Of a stretch of DNA of 64,000 bases, positions 39,007-50,659 are shown one piece after another. The notes beneath the pieces are model-generated. The model searched no databases and had not been told where the DNA came from. It saw nothing but the letters and a program-made list of their open reading frames with translations. The position numbers and the translations under genes were made by a program. This DNA is from FEN-299 sp963727765 (GTDB lineage: Bacteria; Acidobacteriota; Vicinamibacteria; Vicinamibacterales; Fen-181). The stretch's first letter is position 1, and each line of letters starts with the position of its first letter. The DNA lies in the NCBI GenBank assembly GCA_963727765.1, contig CAVSGZ010000007.1:558001-622000 (forward strand), read 5' to 3'.

Positions 39007-39036
39007 TTGACCGATCGCGCAAGCGTCTCCTACAAT
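39007..39036 (+). promoter_or_regulatory. Candidate sigma-70 promoter of secA
   Basis: TTGACC (39007-39012), 18-bp spacer, TACAAT (39031-39036), 38 bp before the secA ATG. Confidence 0.6.
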
Positions 39037-39073
39037 CGGTGGATACTTCTGTATTCACGGACCCTCTCCTTAC

Positions 39074-41974
<2,901 letters not shown>

Positions 41975-41992
41975 AACCCGAGGAGCTTCCCG

Positions 41993-43522
41993 ATGGAGCT
42001 GAAGACCGCGACGCCGTCCATGTTGCAGGGTGGGACCGAGATCGCCACGGCCCTGACGTTCGATGACGTGCTGCTCGTGCCGAGGCACTCGCAGGTGCTG
42101 CCGACCGGCGTGGACGTCGCGACGCGGCTCACCCGGAACATCCGCCTCAACGTCCCGCTGCTCAGCGCGGCCATGGATACGGTCACCGAGTCGGCGCTGG
42201 CCATCGCGATGGCGCAGCACGGCGGACTCGGCATCATCCACAAGAACCTCTCCATCGAAGAGCAGGCCACCGAGGTGGACCGCGTGAAGCGGTCGGAGAG
42301 CGGCATGATCGTGAACCCGATCACGCTCGCCCCCTCCAACCGGATCTACGAGGCGCTGGCCCTGATGAAGAAGTACCGGATCTCGGGGGTGCCGATCACC
42401 GAGGACGGCAGCAAGGAAGGGCGGCTGGTCGGGATCCTCACCAACCGGGACTTGCGCTTCGAGGTCAACGTCGACCGCCCCATCTCGGACATCATGACGC
42501 ACGAGAACCTCATCACGGTTCCCGTGGGGACGACGCTCGACCAGGCCCGGGCGATCCTGCACCGGCACAAGATCGAGAAGCTGCTGGTGGTGGACCAGCA
42601 GTTCCGCCTGAAAGGCCTGATCACCGTCAAGGACATCCAGAAGGTGATCAAGTACCCGGCGGCCTGCAAGGACACGCTGGGACGCCTGCGCGTCGGCGCC
42701 GCGGTCGGCGTCGGCAAGGACGCCCTGCAGCGGGCCGAGGCGCTGGTGGCCGCGCACGTGGACGTGCTCGTCATCGACACGGCGCATGGCCACTCGCAAA
42801 AGGTCCTCGACGCGGTCAAGGAGATGCGCCAGCGCTTCCCCGAGGTGGATCTCGTCGCGGGCAACGTGGCGACGGCCGAGGCGACCGAGGACCTCGTCAA
42901 GCGGGGCGTGGACGCGGTGAAGGTGGGGATCGGCGCGGGGTCGATCTGCACGACGCGCGTCATCGCCGGCATCGGCGTGCCGATGATCACGGCGGTGCTC
43001 GACTGCGCGCGCGCGGCGGCGCGGCACGACATCCCGATCATCGCGGACGGCGGCATCCGGTTCTCGGGCGACATCACCAAGGCGATCGCCGTCGGCGCCA
43101 GCTCGGTGATGATCGGCAGCCTGTTCGCCGGCACCGACGAGAGCCCCGGCGAGGTGGTGCTCTACCAGGGCCGCAGCTTCAAGGAATACCGCGGGATGGG
43201 GTCGATCGGCGCGATGCGCCGCGGCAGCCGCGACCGGTACTTCCAGGACGAGTTCGAACTGGAAGCGCCCAACCAGGAATCAGGCGAGAAGCTGGTGCCG
43301 GAGGGTATCGAGGGGCGCGTGGCCTACAAGGGAACCGTGGCCGCGATGATCCATCAGCTGGTGGGCGGCCTTCGCGCCGGCATGGGGTACTGCGGCTGCG
43401 CGAACATCGCCGAGCTTCAGGAGGACGCGCGCCTGGTTCGAATCACGCCGGCTGGCATGCGCGAGAGCCACGTCCACGACGTGATCATCACCAAGGAAGC
43501 GCCGAACTACCGATCGGAGTAA
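41993..43522 (+). CDS. guaB: Inosine-5'-monophosphate dehydrogenase
   Basis: A 509-residue enzyme catalysing the first committed step to GMP (IMP to XMP with NAD). The TIM barrel begins 'LTFDDVLLVPRHSQVLP'; two CBS domains are inserted at about 105-225; the catalytic Cys loop is 'VGIGAGSICTTRVIAGIGVP'; 'IADGGIRFSGDITKAIAVGA' and 'YRGMGSIGAM' bind phosphate; the flap follows. Its last 16 bases overlap the 3' end of tsaE, which runs the other way. Confidence 0.98.
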   Translation: MELKTATPSMLQGGTEIATALTFDDVLLVPRHSQVLPTGVDVATRLTRNIRLNVPLLSAAMDTVTESALAIAMAQHGGLGIIHKNLSIEEQATEVDRVKRSESGMIVNPITLAPSNRIYEALALMKKYRISGVPITEDGSKEGRLVGILTNRDLRFEVNVDRPISDIMTHENLITVPVGTTLDQARAILHRHKIEKLLVVDQQFRLKGLITVKDIQKVIKYPAACKDTLGRLRVGAAVGVGKDALQRAEALVAAHVDVLVIDTAHGHSQKVLDAVKEMRQRFPEVDLVAGNVATAEATEDLVKRGVDAVKVGIGAGSICTTRVIAGIGVPMITAVLDCARAAARHDIPIIADGGIRFSGDITKAIAVGASSVMIGSLFAGTDESPGEVVLYQGRSFKEYRGMGSIGAMRRGSRDRYFQDEFELEAPNQESGEKLVPEGIEGRVAYKGTVAAMIHQLVGGLRAGMGYCGCANIAELQEDARLVRITPAGMRESHVHDVIITKEAPNYRSE

Positions 43523-43983
43523 TACATCCCCCTCGTAATCCTAATCTCCCGCACGTCCCCTCCGAGGTCGGCAATCTCCACGCGGACCGCGCCCGCGGGC
43601 TGATCGACGAGCTTCTCGGCCCATTCGATCGCCACGACGGCGCCCTCGGCCCCGAGTTCCTCCAGCCCAAGGTCGGCGATTTCCGCCGCCTCCAACCGGT
43701 AGAGATCGACGTGCATCAGCACGCCGCGGCCGCGACCCTCGGCAGGCGCGGCTTGGCCCGGGCTCGCCGAAGGCCGATACTCCTGGATCAGCGTGAACGT
43801 GGGGCTGCTGATCTCGTCGGGGTCGATCCCCAGGCCCTCGGCCATCCCCCGAACGAAGGCGGTCTTCCCGGCGCCCAGGTCGCCGACGAGCAGCACGACG
43901 GCCCCCGGCTCGAGCGCGGACGCGAGCCGGGCACCCACGTGTGAGGTGTCGGCCTCGGACTCCGTTCTCACGACCTCGGTCAT
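43507..43983 (-). CDS. tsaE: tRNA threonylcarbamoyladenosine biosynthesis ATPase TsaE
   Basis: A 158-residue P-loop protein needed, with TsaB and TsaD, for t6A37 in ANN-decoding tRNAs. Walker A is VGDLGAGKTAFVRGMAEGLG, followed by the family block 'ISSPTFTLIQEYRP' and 'MHVDLYRLE' and 'VAIEWAEKL'. The ATG at 43983 overlaps the nnrD stop (ATGA), so the pair is coupled. The stop lies inside the 3' end of guaB (16-bp convergent overlap). A Gly/Pro/Ala insert near residue 70 is unusual for the family. Confidence 0.95.
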   Translation of the reverse strand: MTEVVRTESEADTSHVGARLASALEPGAVVLLVGDLGAGKTAFVRGMAEGLGIDPDEISSPTFTLIQEYRPSASPGQAAPAEGRGRGVLMHVDLYRLEAAEIADLGLEELGAEGAVVAIEWAEKLVDQPAGAVRVEIADLGGDVREIRITRGMYYSDR

Positions 43984-45556
43984 GCCGGCTCTCCCCTGCG
44001 CCCCTTCGCCGTCAGGCCGAGCACGGCCTTGCCGATCCGCCCGAGCAGATCTCCCGCGATCATGGACACTTCCCCTTCGTCGCCCGCGGCGAGGTCGCCT
44101 GCCGCGCCGTGAAGGTACACCGCCAGCCGACACGCCTGTTCGGCGTCGCCGAGCTGCGCCAGCCAGCCGGCGATCATGCCGGTCAGCACGTCGCCTGTTC
44201 CGCCGGTCGCCATGCCCGGGTTTCCCGTCGGATTGACATGCACGCGGCCGGCCGGGGTCGCGATGATCGGTACAGATGGCCCTTCAGCACGACGAACACG
44301 CCGGCGCTCGTCGCCAGTTCACGCGCCGTCTCGACACGCCGCGCCTGCACGCTGGCAGTGGACACGCCCAGCAGGCGGGCCATCTCTCCCGGGTGCGGCG
44401 TCACGACGATCGACTGGCCCGCGCGCGTCTTGAGGCCGTCCGGTCGGCCCGCAAACGCGTTCAGCGCGTCAGCGTCCAGCACGAGGGGCCTGTCGGCACG
44501 GGCCACAAGCCCCGTCACCAACGCCCTGACACTCTCGCCTGCGCCCAGGCCTGGGCCAGCCGCAATCACCGTCGCGGGATGGGACAGCACGGCGGACAGC
44601 GCCGACGCCGCCACGACACCGTCCGAGGTCTCGTCGAGCCTCTCGGTCATGTACTCGGCGCCGAGCGCGGCCACCACCGGCTGGCAGGACCGCGGCGTGG
44701 CAGCCGTGACGAGCCCGGCACCCGACCGCAGCGCGCCAAGGGCAGCCAGGCAGGCCGCGCCGGTCTTCCCGGGCAATCCGGCCACGACGAGCACGTGGCC
44801 GAACGACCCCTTGTGAGCGTCGCGGTCGCGGGCCGGCACGAGCGGCCGCAGGCTCTCCGGCGTCACCAGGCGCAGCTCCGGCGGCTCCAAGCCGTCGACG
44901 ACGTCTGCCGGGATGCCGATGTCTGCGATAACGAGTTTCCCGGCCAGTGCCATCGCCGGCAGCAGGACCAGGGGCAGCTTCGGGGCGCAGAGCGTGACCG
45001 TCAGCGTGGCGCGGATGCACGGGCCGATGACCGCGGCCGCGTCGGCCGACAGCCCGCTGGGCAGGTCGATCGACACGACCGGGATCGACATCGCGTTCAC
45101 GTCCTCGACGATGCGCCCGGGCAGCCCGGACAGCGGCGACGACAATCCGGTGCCGAAGAGGGCATCCACCAGGAGATCGCGAGCGGCGATCTCGCGCGCG
45201 TGGCGCTCCCAGTCCGACTCTCCCGTAATTTCGATGACGGGCACCCCGAGATGATCGAGGCCCAGGAGGTTCGTCCGCGCGTCGCCCCTGACGTCCGCCG
45301 CGCTCCCGACGAGACACACCGACACGTCGATGTTGCGCTGACGAAGCGTTCGGGCCACGACGAAGCCGTCTCCGCCGTTGTTCCCGCGGCCGCACAGGAC
45401 GGCCACCCGGCGCTCGGCCAGATTGGGGAAGGCGGCATCCATGGCGGCGACGACCTGCAGGCCGGCGTTCTCCATGAGCAGCAGCGACGGCACGCCGACC
45501 TCCTCGATCGTGCGCCGGTCGGCCTCGCGCATCTGCCTGGCGGTGAGAATTCTCAT
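43980..45556 (-). CDS. nnr: Bifunctional NAD(P)HX epimerase/dehydratase NnrE-NnrD (frame broken by one missing base)
   Basis: It repairs hydrated NADH and NADPH. The N-terminal YjeF/NnrE domain (about 1-205) includes 'ADRRTIEEVGVPSLLLMENA' and 'VAVLCGRGNNGGDGFVVAR'. The NnrD kinase-like domain (about 225-520) includes 'GHVLVVAGLPGKTGAACLAA', 'VLDADALNAF' and 'VVTPHPGEMARLLG'. After 'VVLKGHL' the frame goes astray; adding one base near 44273 gives VPIIATPAGRVHVNPTGNPG, then the active-site 'MATGGTGDVLTGMIAGWLA' and the stop at 43980. The span is one base short of a multiple of three; repaired length 525 residues. tsaE follows with a 4-bp overlap, a common pairing. Confidence 0.92.
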
Positions 45557-45622
45557 CGGGTGGCATCTTCGTCTCCCGATCGCGGGTTTGTCAACCACAC
45601 TGTCGGAACCGTAGGGCCGCCG

Positions 45623-45662
45623 CCCGATCTCGCGATCGTGCGATATGGCGATCTTGCGATCT
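45623..45662. repeat. Octamer tandem repeat in a divergent promoter region
   Basis: Five 8-bp units: CCCGATCT, CGCGATCG, TGCGATAT, GGCGATCT, TGCGATCT. It lies between nnr and the racemase gene, which diverge, so it may overlap either promoter. Confidence 0.8.
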
Positions 45663-45736
45663 GGTGAGCGGGCGGGGTACGCTTGGCAGGTCGGATGGCC
45701 GCTCCCCCGGCCGATCCATCGCGCAGCCGCACTGTG

Positions 45737-46498
45737 ATGCCGAACCAGGACATCGAACGACTCCTCCAGGACCCGCGCTCGACCCAGCCCTTTCGCATCG
45801 GCATTGCCGGCGGGATGGGCCCGATGGCGGGGGTGTACCTGCAGCAGCTGATCGTCGAGGCGACGCCGGCCGAGCGAGACCAGGACCATTTCCAGGTGGT
45901 GTGCTTCACCAACCCCCACGTCCCCGAGCGGATGCGCTCACTCGCCGAGGACGGCGGGAGCCGTTACGCAGGTTCGGTCCGCGCGAGCGCGCAGCTGCTG
46001 GCTGCCGCGGGCGCCACGCACATCGTCATTCCCTGTAACACGGCGCACGCCCGGCTGTCCGAGATCCAGAACGGCGTCGGTGTGCCGATCGTGAACATGG
46101 TGACGCTGGCGATCGACGACCTGATCGGGCACCATGGCGGCGGCCACAAGGTGGGGCTGCTGGCAACGGTCGGGACGAGGAACGAGCGGGTGTACGAGCG
46201 CGCGCGCCCAGATGCCCCGATCGAGTGGATCCTGCCAGGCGAGGACGACCAGCGCCGCGTGTCCGACGCGATTCTCGCCGTCAAGGTGAACGAAACCGCG
46301 CGCGTGGGGGCCGATCTGACGGACGTCGCCAGGACGCTGGTGCGCCAGGGCGCCGTCATCCTCATGGTCGGCTGCACGGAACTCTCGATGTGCCTGGACG
46401 TGCTGGAGCCCGCCGGCGTGCCGCTGGTCGACCCGCTCCGCGTCGTGGCGCGGCACCTGGTGAACATCGGACTCGAGCGGCGTCGCACAATCATGTAA
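45737..46498 (+). CDS. Aspartate/glutamate racemase family protein
   Basis: A 253-residue cofactor-independent racemase. The two cysteine sites are 'HIVIPCNTAHARLSEIQ' (about residue 97) and 'ILMVGCTELSMCLDVL' (about 210), the pair that works as acid and base in Asp/Glu racemases; 'IGIAGGMGPMAGVYLQQLI' is the N-terminal strand-loop of the YgeA/aspartate-racemase group. The ATG at 45737 is chosen for family length. It lies 47 bp before a class IV aminotransferase gene, and the two could supply and transfer D-amino acids. Asp or Glu cannot be told apart from sequence alone. Confidence 0.88.
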   Translation: MPNQDIERLLQDPRSTQPFRIGIAGGMGPMAGVYLQQLIVEATPAERDQDHFQVVCFTNPHVPERMRSLAEDGGSRYAGSVRASAQLLAAAGATHIVIPCNTAHARLSEIQNGVGVPIVNMVTLAIDDLIGHHGGGHKVGLLATVGTRNERVYERARPDAPIEWILPGEDDQRRVSDAILAVKVNETARVGADLTDVARTLVRQGAVILMVGCTELSMCLDVLEPAGVPLVDPLRVVARHLVNIGLERRRTIM

Positions 46499-46545
46499 TC
46501 GCGCCGGACATCTTCATCCCGGACATCCTGCTCGGAGGCACACGC

Positions 46546-47436
46546 ATGGCAGCTACGATCTACGTCAACGGCCGCATCACAGGCGAGCGCGACGCGGTCA
46601 TCCACGTGCTCGATCACGGCTTCCTCTACGGCGAGGGTGTGTACGAGGTGATGCGCACGTACAACCGGAAGCCCTTCCTGTACGGCTTGCACATGGATCG
46701 GATGCGGCAGTCGGCGCGCATGATCAACTTGGAGGTCCCGTTCACCGACGCGGAGCTGCTCGAGCGTATCGAGCAGACGGCCGAGGTCTTCTTCGAAGGA
46801 CAACCAGGCGGCGGCCAGCGCGTCGAGACCTACATCCGCGTGCTCCTGACGCGCGGCGTCGGCCAGATGACCTACGCTGCGGATGCCTGCGCGGTACCGA
46901 CGCTGGTCATCATCATCAAGCCGCAGGTCGACCCGCCGGCGGAGGCGTACGAGAAGGGCGTCAAGGTCGTCCTCGTCCCCGTTGTCCGCAACCACCCGTT
47001 CTCGATCAACCCGCTGATCAAGTCGAACAACCTGCTGAACAACGCGCTGGCATCGCAGTACGCGGCGCGCGAAGGGGGGTTCGAGGCGATCATGCGGAAC
47101 TACCGGAGCGAGATCTCGGAGTGCTCGCAGTCGAACCTGTTCGTGGTGAAGGACGGGGTCGTGCGAACGCCGCCGATCGACGCGGGGCTGCTGGCGGGGA
47201 TCACGCGCCGGTTCGTGTTCGACATCAGCCGGGCGTGCGGCGTCGAAGTGCGCGAGGCCACGATGACCGACGGCGATCTGTTCGGCGCCGACGAGATGTT
47301 CCTGACGAGCACGACCCGGGAGATCGTGCCGATCGTCGTCGTGAACGACTCGCGGATTGGCGCCGGGATCCCGGGACCGGTCACCCGGCGCCTCCACCAG
47401 GAGTTCCGCCGTCAGGCGGCCGAGCTGTCGCGCTGA
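46546..47436 (+). CDS. Class IV PLP aminotransferase (branched-chain or D-amino acid type)
   Basis: A 296-residue fold-type IV enzyme with GGAGG before the ATG. Family blocks: 'VLDHGFLYGEGVYEVMRTYN' (about 23-42), the PLP lysine in 'INPLIKSNNLLNNALASQYA' (about 160), 'RSEISECSQSNLFVVKDGV' and 'PPIDAGLLAGITRR'. The last block, 'TMTDGDLFGADEMFLTSTTRE', resembles both BCAT and D-alanine aminotransferases. The racemase 47 bp upstream favours the D-amino acid role (D-Glu or D-Ala pool for the cell wall), but IlvE remains possible. Convergent with gcvPB. Confidence 0.85.
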   Translation: MAATIYVNGRITGERDAVIHVLDHGFLYGEGVYEVMRTYNRKPFLYGLHMDRMRQSARMINLEVPFTDAELLERIEQTAEVFFEGQPGGGQRVETYIRVLLTRGVGQMTYAADACAVPTLVIIIKPQVDPPAEAYEKGVKVVLVPVVRNHPFSINPLIKSNNLLNNALASQYAAREGGFEAIMRNYRSEISECSQSNLFVVKDGVVRTPPIDAGLLAGITRRFVFDISRACGVEVREATMTDGDLFGADEMFLTSTTREIVPIVVVNDSRIGAGIPGPVTRRLHQEFRRQAAELSR

Positions 47437-47452
47437 CGAGGCGCGACGGCTA

Positions 47453-48922
47453 TCAGACGCCCGGCTTCCAGCGCAGGACGGGCTTGCGCGCCGCGGTCGC
47501 CTCGTCGAAGCGGCTGCGGCGTGTCGTGACCGGCGCCTTCTTGAGCAGCTCCGGGTTGCTCTCCGCTTCGTCCGCAATCTGCCGCATCGCGTCGACGAAC
47601 CGATCCATCTCCGCCAGCCCTTCCGACTCGGTCGGCTCCACCATCAGCGCGCCGTGGACGATCAGCGGGAAGTAGATCGTCGGCGGGTGGAATCCCAGGT
47701 CGATCAGCCGCTTCGCGATATCCAGCGTCGTCACGCCGAAGGCGTTCTGCTTGTGGTCAGAGAAGATCACCTCGTGCATGTTGAGGCGATCGTACGGCAC
47801 CTCGTACCGGTCCCGAAGCCGCGCCCGCACGTAGTTGGCATTGAGCACGGCGTTGTCGGCGGTCGCCCTGATCCCCTCGGGTCCGAGCGACCTGATGTAG
47901 GCGTAAGCCCGGACCAGCATCCCGAAGTTGCCCTGGAAGGCCTTCACGCGCCCGATCGACAGCGGGCGGTCGTCGTCGAGCTTCATGCCCTCGCGCGTCG
48001 CCACGACGACCGGCGTGGGCAGGTACGGCTCGAACTCCTTGATGGCCACCACCGGGCCCGAACCGGGACCTCCCCCGCCGTGCGGCGTCGAGAAGGTCTT
48101 GTGCAGGTTCAAGTGCATGATGTCCATGCCGAAGTCGCCGGGCCTGGCCCTGCCGATGAGCGCGTTCATGTTCGCGCCGTCGCAGTAGACCAGCCCGCCC
48201 TTCGCGTGGACGATGCGCGCGGCCTCGCAGATGTCGGGCTCGAACATGCCGAGCGTGTTCGGGTTGGTGAGCATCAGCGCGGCGACCTCTGGCGTCATCG
48301 CCTCGGCCAGCGCCTCGAGCGACAGCGTGCCGCGCTCGCACGACTTGATCTCGCGCACCTCGTAGCCGCAGAAGTGCGCGCTCGACGGGTTGGTGCCGTG
48401 CGCCGAGTCGGGAATGAGCACCGTCCTGCGCGGGTTCCCGTCCCGCGTCATGAGGTGCTTGCGGATGAGCATCATCCCCGTCAGCTCGCCGTGCGCGCCG
48501 GCCGCCGGCTGCAGCGTGACGGCGGGCAGGCCGGTGATCTCGCCCAGCATCTCCGCCAGGGCGTGCATGAGGCCGAGCGCGCCCTGCGAGACCTCCTCGG
48601 GCGCCAGGGGATGCAGCTGGGCGAACCCGCCCATCCGGGCCGCCGCCTCGTTCAGCTTCGGGTTGTACTTCATCGTGCACGAGCCGAGCGGGTACATCCC
48701 GGTGTCCACCCCGTAGTTCCAGGTGGAGAGGCGCGTGAAGTGGCGCACGAGCCCCACCTCGCTGACCTCGGGAAACCCGTCGATGCCGCGGCGCACGAGC
48801 CCGTCGGGGATGGCCCCGGCGAGCGGACATTCCGGCACGTCACGCGCGGGCAGCGAGTATCCCTTCTGCCCGGGCGTGCTCAATTCAAAGACCAGTTGGT
48901 CGCGACGATCCGTGCTTGTCAT
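47453..48922 (-). CDS. gcvPB: Glycine dehydrogenase (decarboxylating) subunit 2
   Basis: A 489-residue subunit of the split P-protein. The PLP lysine is in 'MHLNLHKTFSTPHGGGGPGS' (about 265). 'MYPLGSCTMKYNPKLNEAAA', 'DSAHGTNPSSAHFCGYEV' and 'TNPNTLGMFEPDI' are typical. The ATG at 48922 is chosen; the frame runs further upstream but overlaps gcvPA. Together with gcvPA it decarboxylates glycine onto the lipoyl arm of GcvH. It is the last gene of gcvT-gcvH-gcvPA-gcvPB. The split form is common outside Proteobacteria. Confidence 0.97.
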   Translation of the reverse strand: MTSTDRRDQLVFELSTPGQKGYSLPARDVPECPLAGAIPDGLVRRGIDGFPEVSEVGLVRHFTRLSTWNYGVDTGMYPLGSCTMKYNPKLNEAAARMGGFAQLHPLAPEEVSQGALGLMHALAEMLGEITGLPAVTLQPAAGAHGELTGMMLIRKHLMTRDGNPRRTVLIPDSAHGTNPSSAHFCGYEVREIKSCERGTLSLEALAEAMTPEVAALMLTNPNTLGMFEPDICEAARIVHAKGGLVYCDGANMNALIGRARPGDFGMDIMHLNLHKTFSTPHGGGGPGSGPVVAIKEFEPYLPTPVVVATREGMKLDDDRPLSIGRVKAFQGNFGMLVRAYAYIRSLGPEGIRATADNAVLNANYVRARLRDRYEVPYDRLNMHEVIFSDHKQNAFGVTTLDIAKRLIDLGFHPPTIYFPLIVHGALMVEPTESEGLAEMDRFVDAMRQIADEAESNPELLKKAPVTTRRSRFDEATAARKPVLRWKPGV

Positions 48923-48941
48923 GTCTCTGCTCCCCTGCCCG

Positions 48942-50294
48942 CTACCCGGCCAGCCCGGCCGCCAGGCGGTCGATGTCCTCGGCACGGTTGATCTCGGTCA
49001 CGCACACGAGGAGCGAGTCGTTCAGTTCGGGGTAGTACCGTCCGAGCGGCACGCCGGCGATCAGCCCCTGGCCGAGCAGCCGCTTCTGCACGGCCGCGGC
49101 GTCGCCGAGACCGCCGACGACGAACTCGTTGAAGAACGGCGCCACAAATCGCAGCCGCCCGCCCCCGCGCGCCGCCAGGCGGCCGAACTCGGCCTGTGCG
49201 TAATGCGCCTTGTCGAAGTTCATCCGAGCGAGTTCGGGCAGGCCGTCCTTCCCGTAGGCGGCCATGAACATCGTCGCCGCCAGCGCCATCAGACCGGAGT
49301 TCGTACAGATATTGGAGGTGGCCTTCTCGCGCCGGATGTGCTGCTCGCGCGTCGCGAGCGTCAGCACGTAACCCTGGCGCCCCTCGGTGTCGGTCGCCAT
49401 CCCGACGAAGCGGCCCGGCATCTGCCGCATGCACTTCTCGGAAACAGCCAGCACGCCGCAGTAGGGACCGCCGAAGCCGACCGGCACGCCGAACGCCTGC
49501 AGCTCAGCGGCCACGATATCGACACCAAGGCTGCCTGGCGGCGTCAGCAGCCCCATCGCCACCGGCTCGGTGACGACCGCGACACTCATCGCGCCGGCCG
49601 CCTTCGCGATCTCGACGATCGGGCGCGGGTCCTCGATGACACCGAAGAAGTTCGGATACTGGAAGATGACGGCGGCCGCATCCTTCGATGCCGCGGCGAG
49701 CTGTTCCCGGTCGATCGCGCCATCGGGCGCGTAACCGACCTCGACGATCGCCAGCCCCAGGTTCTGCGCGTAGGTGGCCAGCACCTCGCGGTAGTGCGGG
49801 TGCACGTTGCGTCCGACGACCACCCGGTCGCGCTTGACCAGGCGGCAGGCCATCATGGCCGCCTCGGCCATCGCCGTGCTGCCGTCGTACATCGACGCAT
49901 TGGCCAGGTCGGTTCCCATTAGCTGGGCGACCAGCGTCTGAAACTCGAAGATCGCCTGGAGCGTTCCCTGCGCGATCTCCGGCTGGTACGGCGTGTACGC
50001 CGTGTAGAACTCCGAGCGCAGCAGGAGCTGGTCGATGAAGCTGGGCGCGAAATGGCGGTAGGCGCCGGCACCCAGGAACGACGCGACAAGAGACGAGTCG
50101 GCGTTCTGGCCCGCGAGCGCACCGAGGTGCGCCATCAGGTCGGGCTCGGAGAGCGCCGGCGGCAGGCCCAGATCGCGCTGGAGCCGGACGGCCGCGGGGA
50201 CCGGTTCGAACAGGGCGTCGAGGCTCGGGACCCCGATGGCCTCGAGCATCCGTCGCGCGTCCTGGTCCGTGTTGGGAATGTAGCGGTGCGTCAC
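48942..50294 (-). CDS. gcvPA: Glycine dehydrogenase (decarboxylating) subunit 1
   Basis: A 450-residue subunit of the split P-protein, aminotransferase-like fold. Blocks: MTHRYIPNTDQDARRMLEAI at the start, 'ASFLGAGAYRHFAPSFIDQL', 'YTPYQPEIAQGTLQAIFEFQ' and 'GGPYCGVLAVSEKCMRQMPG'. It lacks the PLP lysine, which is on GcvPB. The ATG overlaps the gcvH stop by four bases (ATGA), and gcvPB starts 19 bp after its stop. Confidence 0.97.
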   Translation of the reverse strand: MTHRYIPNTDQDARRMLEAIGVPSLDALFEPVPAAVRLQRDLGLPPALSEPDLMAHLGALAGQNADSSLVASFLGAGAYRHFAPSFIDQLLLRSEFYTAYTPYQPEIAQGTLQAIFEFQTLVAQLMGTDLANASMYDGSTAMAEAAMMACRLVKRDRVVVGRNVHPHYREVLATYAQNLGLAIVEVGYAPDGAIDREQLAAASKDAAAVIFQYPNFFGVIEDPRPIVEIAKAAGAMSVAVVTEPVAMGLLTPPGSLGVDIVAAELQAFGVPVGFGGPYCGVLAVSEKCMRQMPGRFVGMATDTEGRQGYVLTLATREQHIRREKATSNICTNSGLMALAATMFMAAYGKDGLPELARMNFDKAHYAQAEFGRLAARGGGRLRFVAPFFNEFVVGGLGDAAAVQKRLLGQGLIAGVPLGRYYPELNDSLLVCVTEINRAEDIDRLAAGLAG

Positions 50295-50656
50295 TTCGTC
50301 AACTCGGAATACTGGGCCGCGTCGAGCAGCTGCTGCGCCTCGGCCGGGTCCGCCGGCCTGATGACGACCATCCAGCTCGCGTGCGCGTCCTGGTTGATGA
50401 CCTCCGGCTTCTCGGCGAGGCCGGTGTTGACGTCGGCGATGGTCCCGGACATCGGGGCGAAGACCTCGGAGACGGCCTTGACCGATTCGACCGAGCCAAT
50501 CTGTTCGCCCTTCTTCACCGTGCGGCCGATCTCGGGCAGCTCCAGGAACACGATGTCACCCAACTGCTTCTGGGCGTAGTCGGTGATGCCCATGCGGCCC
50601 GTCGCAATCTCGATCCACTCGTGGTCATTCGTGTACTTGTAAGTTTCCGGATACAT
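50291..50656 (-). CDS. gcvH: Glycine cleavage system H protein
   Basis: A 121-residue lipoyl-carrier protein. The lipoylated Lys is in 'QIGSVESVKAVSEVFAPMSG' (about residue 61), in the usual beta-barrel. It carries the aminomethyl group between the P, T and L proteins. Length is near the usual 125-130. It starts 3 bp after gcvT and overlaps gcvPA. Confidence 0.97.
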   Translation of the reverse strand: MYPETYKYTNDHEWIEIATGRMGITDYAQKQLGDIVFLELPEIGRTVKKGEQIGSVESVKAVSEVFAPMSGTIADVNTGLAEKPEVINQDAHASWMVVIRPADPAEAQQLLDAAQYSELTK

Positions 50657-50659
50657 CGC

